NCBI RefSeq assembly: GCF_020886775.1
Contig: NZ_AP024525.1
Coordinates: 3,534,001 to 3,598,000 of the forward strand
Source of the DNA: Sinomonas cyclohexanicum
GTDB lineage: Bacteria; Actinomycetota; Actinomycetes; Actinomycetales; Micrococcaceae
Length of the DNA: 64,000 bases
Reading direction: 5' to 3'
Numbering within the stretch: the stretch's first letter is position 1; each line of letters starts with the position of its first letter. Both the position numbers and the translations under genes were made by a program. Below, piece by piece: positions 61,778-64,000 of the stretch. Under the pieces are notes generated by a model. The model saw nothing but the letters and a program-made list of their open reading frames with translations. It ran no database searches and was not told where the DNA came from.

Positions 61778-62692
61778 ATGACTCAGACCGTTCTCGTGTT
61801 CCTCGACCGCGCGTTGCCCGACGGACGGATCGAGGACGCCACCAAGCCGCAGCTTTTCGCCACCGATCTCGGGGCCACACGCGGCGACGGGGTGTTCGAG
61901 ACGCTCCTCGTCCTCGACGGGCACGTCCGCAAGCTGCCCGCGCACCTGTCCCGCATGCAGCACTCCGCCGCGGTGCTCGAGCTCGAGGTGCCCGGGCACG
62001 AGGCGTGGGAGCGGGCCATCGTCACGGCCCTGGACGAGTACCAGCGGGCGGTGGGGCCGCTCACCGAAGTGGTCGTGAAGCTCGTGGCGACGCGCGGCGT
62101 CGAGGGTGCGCACGAGGCGACGTGCTGGGTCGCCGCCTCCGCCCCCGCTCCGGCGGCGAAGCGCCAGCGCGAGGAGGGCATCGACGTCCTGCTCCTGGAC
62201 CGCGGCTACGACTCCGACCTCGGCGAACGCGCTCCGTGGCTCCTCCTCGGTGCCAAGACGCTCTCCTACGCGGTGAACATGGCCGCGCTGCGGTACGCGC
62301 ACTCCCATGGCGCCGACGACGTCATCTTCACCTCCTCGGACGGCCAGGTCCTCGAGGGGCCCACCTCGACCGTGCTGCTCGCCCACGCCGAGACGGACGA
62401 CGCCGGCCGGGTCACCGCCCGCAGGCTCGTCACCCCGCGCCTGGATTCCGGCATCCTCCCGGGCACGTCCCAGGGGGCCCTATTCGCCGCGGCCAAGGAG
62501 GCCGGTTGGGAGCTCGGGTACGGGCCGCTCGTCCCGGACGACCTGTTCGACGCCGACGCCGTGTGGCTCATCTCCTCGGTGCGCCTCCTGACCCCCGTGA
62601 ACCATCTGGACGGCAAGCCGATCGGGGCCGACCCGGTTCTGGCGAAGGCCCTCACGGACGAGCTCGCGGCCCTGTTCGACAAGATCCACTGA
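61778..62692 (+). CDS. pabC: Aminodeoxychorismate lyase (class IV aminotransferase)
   Basis: 304 residues, fold-type IV PLP enzyme. TRGDGVFETLLVLDGHVRKLPAHLSRM is the family N-terminus, the PLP lysine is in LLLGAKTLSYAVNM, and the phosphate-binding loop includes SSDGQVLEGPTSTVLL and GILPGTSQGAL. Eliminates pyruvate from aminodeoxychorismate to give p-aminobenzoate. The nearby pabB fusion favours this over a branched-chain or D-amino-acid transaminase. Confidence 0.87.
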   Translation: MTQTVLVFLDRALPDGRIEDATKPQLFATDLGATRGDGVFETLLVLDGHVRKLPAHLSRMQHSAAVLELEVPGHEAWERAIVTALDEYQRAVGPLTEVVVKLVATRGVEGAHEATCWVAASAPAPAAKRQREEGIDVLLLDRGYDSDLGERAPWLLLGAKTLSYAVNMAALRYAHSHGADDVIFTSSDGQVLEGPTSTVLLAHAETDDAGRVTARRLVTPRLDSGILPGTSQGALFAAAKEAGWELGYGPLVPDDLFDADAVWLISSVRLLTPVNHLDGKPIGADPVLAKALTDELAALFDKIH

Positions 62693-62700
62693 CGTCGCGA

Positions 62701-62740
62701 TCGGGTCGGGTGCTCCGCTTGTCGCGCCCACACGACCCGA
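62701..62740 (+). terminator. Weak hairpin after pabC
   Basis: TCGGGTCG (62701-62708) pairs with CGACCCGA (62733-62740). Short stem and long loop, so termination is uncertain. The following 100 bp before mmsA are less GC-rich and probably hold its promoter, but I cannot assign boxes with confidence. Confidence 0.45.
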
Positions 62741-62842
62741 CCTCGGCGGAAGCGGGCCACCTCTGGAATTTAGTTGGAAGTCCGAGTATCTTCGATCTCA
62801 GATGACTTGGATCACATCCGCCCCCAAGCGAAGGAGCTTGTC

Positions 62843-64000
62843 ATGGTCCGCGACCTCACGCACTACATCGGCGGCACGCGCGTCGACGGCACGTCCGGGC
62901 GTTTCAGCGACGTCTACAACCCCTGCACGGGCGAGGTCCAGGCCCGCCTGCCTCTGGCCAGCAAGGAAGAGGTCGGTGAGGCGGTCGCCAGCGCCGAGAA
63001 GGGCCAGGCCGAGTGGGCAGCCATGAACCCGCAGCGCCGGGGCCGGATCCTGCTGAAGTTCGTGGACCTCGCCAACGAGCACATGGACGAGCTCGCCGAG
63101 CTGCTCTCCTCCGAGCACGGCAAGACGTTCGCGGACTCGAAGGGGGACGTGCAGCGCGGCCTCGAGGTCGTCGAATTCTCCGCCGGCGCGGCCCCGCACC
63201 TGCTCAAGGGCGAGTTCTCCGACAGTGTCGGGACGGGCGTTGACGTGCACTCGCTGCGCAAGCCCCTCGGCGTCGTCGCGGGCATCAGCCCGTTCAACTT
63301 CCCGGCCATGATCCCGCTCTGGCAGGCCGGCCCGGCCCTGGCCGCGGGCAACGCGTTCATCTGCAAGCCGTCCGAGCGGGACCCGTCGGTCCCCCTCCGC
63401 CTCGCTGAGCTCCTCACGGAGGCCGGCCTGCCGGACGGCGTATTCAACGTGGTGAACGGTGACAAGGAGGCCGTGGACGCGCTCATCGGGGACCCGCGCG
63501 TCAAGGCGATCGGGTTCGTCGGCAGCACCCCGATCGCCCAGTACATCTACGCGGAGGCCGCGGCGCACGGCAAGCGCGCCCAGTGCTTCGGCGGAGCGAA
63601 GAACCACATGGTCATCCTCCCCGATGCAGACCTGGACATGGCTGCGGACGCCCTCATCGGCGCGGGCTATGGCTCGGCCGGCGAGCGCTGCATGGCGATC
63701 TCGGTCGCCGTCCCGGTGGGCGAGGAGACCGCCAACGCGCTCGTCGGCAAGCTCCAGGAGCGCATCAAGGACCTGCGCGTGGGCGCGAGCATGGAGCCGG
63801 ACGTGGACTTCGGGCCGGTGGTCGCCCAATCGGCCAAGGACCGGATCGAGGGCTACATCGCCGCAGGCGTCGAGGCGGGCGCAGACTTGGTCGTGGACGG
63901 CCGCGGCCACACCGTCGAGGGCTACGAGGGCGGCTTCTGGGTCGGCCCCACGCTGTTCGACCGCGTCACGGAGGACATGTCGATCTACCGCGAAGAGATC
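62843..64000 (+). CDS. mmsA: CoA-acylating methylmalonate-semialdehyde dehydrogenase (3' partial)
   Basis: Oxidises methylmalonate or malonate semialdehyde to propionyl- or acetyl-CoA (valine, thymine or inositol catabolism). 386 codons are visible before the window ends in frame. THYIGGTRVDGTSGRFSDVYNP, GISPFNFPAMIPLWQAGPALAAGN, KPSERDPSVPL, GFVGSTPIAQYIY, FGGAKNHMVILPDADLD and catalytic cysteine GSAGERCMAISVAV (class hallmark). AAGGAG 7 nt before ATG 62843. Confidence 0.95.
   Translation, partial: MVRDLTHYIGGTRVDGTSGRFSDVYNPCTGEVQARLPLASKEEVGEAVASAEKGQAEWAAMNPQRRGRILLKFVDLANEHMDELAELLSSEHGKTFADSKGDVQRGLEVVEFSAGAAPHLLKGEFSDSVGTGVDVHSLRKPLGVVAGISPFNFPAMIPLWQAGPALAAGNAFICKPSERDPSVPLRLAELLTEAGLPDGVFNVVNGDKEAVDALIGDPRVKAIGFVGSTPIAQYIYAEAAAHGKRAQCFGGAKNHMVILPDADLDMAADALIGAGYGSAGERCMAISVAVPVGEETANALVGKLQERIKDLRVGASMEPDVDFGPVVAQSAKDRIEGYIAAGVEAGADLVVDGRGHTVEGYEGGFWVGPTLFDRVTEDMSIYREEI

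Overview
The window is very GC-rich DNA with dense, tightly packed genes. It looks like the chromosome of a Micrococcaceae-type actinobacterium (Arthrobacter/Sinomonas relatives). Support comes from the HspR/HAIR heat-shock circuit, a DUF3073 gene, an Fe-S type PurF with purM, a dimethylglycine oxidase locus and an actinobacterial purine-catabolic cluster. I saw no rRNA, tRNA, transposase, prophage or CRISPR array. The first gene (malic enzyme) and the last (methylmalonate-semialdehyde dehydrogenase) run off the window.

Region 1 (1-18.5 kb) is a urate-to-central-metabolism cluster. The permease, uricase, HIU hydrolase and OHCU decarboxylase make allantoin. Allantoinase and ureidoglycine aminohydrolase degrade it. 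Glyoxylate carboligase, hydroxypyruvate isomerase, tartronate-semialdehyde reductase and glycerate kinase take glyoxylate to phosphoglycerate. Malate synthase and malic enzyme give a second exit. A TTCC...GGAA palindrome lies upstream of hyi and uraD, and again before a fumarylacetoacetate-hydrolase-family gene at 51.7 kb, so these may share one regulator. The NCS2 permease gene carries a +1 frameshift.

Region 2 (18.5-35.5 kb) is mostly housekeeping: purF-purM, a P450, a sirtuin, DUF3073, clpB under a HAIR operator, a DUF4031-HD fusion, a 2H phosphoesterase, YceI, YccF and a five-Asp-box sialidase. A guanidine-III riboswitch precedes a paired SMR guanidinium exporter, and a DEAD-box helicase closes the region.

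Region 3 (35.5-47.2 kb) holds a double-HTH Lrp regulator divergent from an M20 amidohydrolase and its MHS transporter, then trmB. A GntR regulator faces a dimethylglycine oxidase gene, which is preceded by a purU gene reduced to its two ends by an in-frame internal deletion. An ECF sigma/anti-sigma pair is divergent from a lipoprotein gene, with the same promoter motif in both directions.

Region 4 (47.3-64 kb) has dnaK-grpE-dnaJ-hspR with two HAIR boxes at the dnaK promoter and a nested hairpin between grpE and dnaJ. It is followed by transporters, a methyltransferase, a phosphatase, a P-loop-kinase/PabB fusion, an FAD monooxygenase, cardiolipin synthase, pabC and mmsA.

The most unusual window-wide signal is a dispersed 11-mer, GCACGACGGCG. 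I count at least 22 exact copies on the two strands, in coding DNA and as facing inverted pairs at gene ends, which resembles uptake-signal (DUS/USS) biology. Several other short repeat families form compound palindromes between genes.
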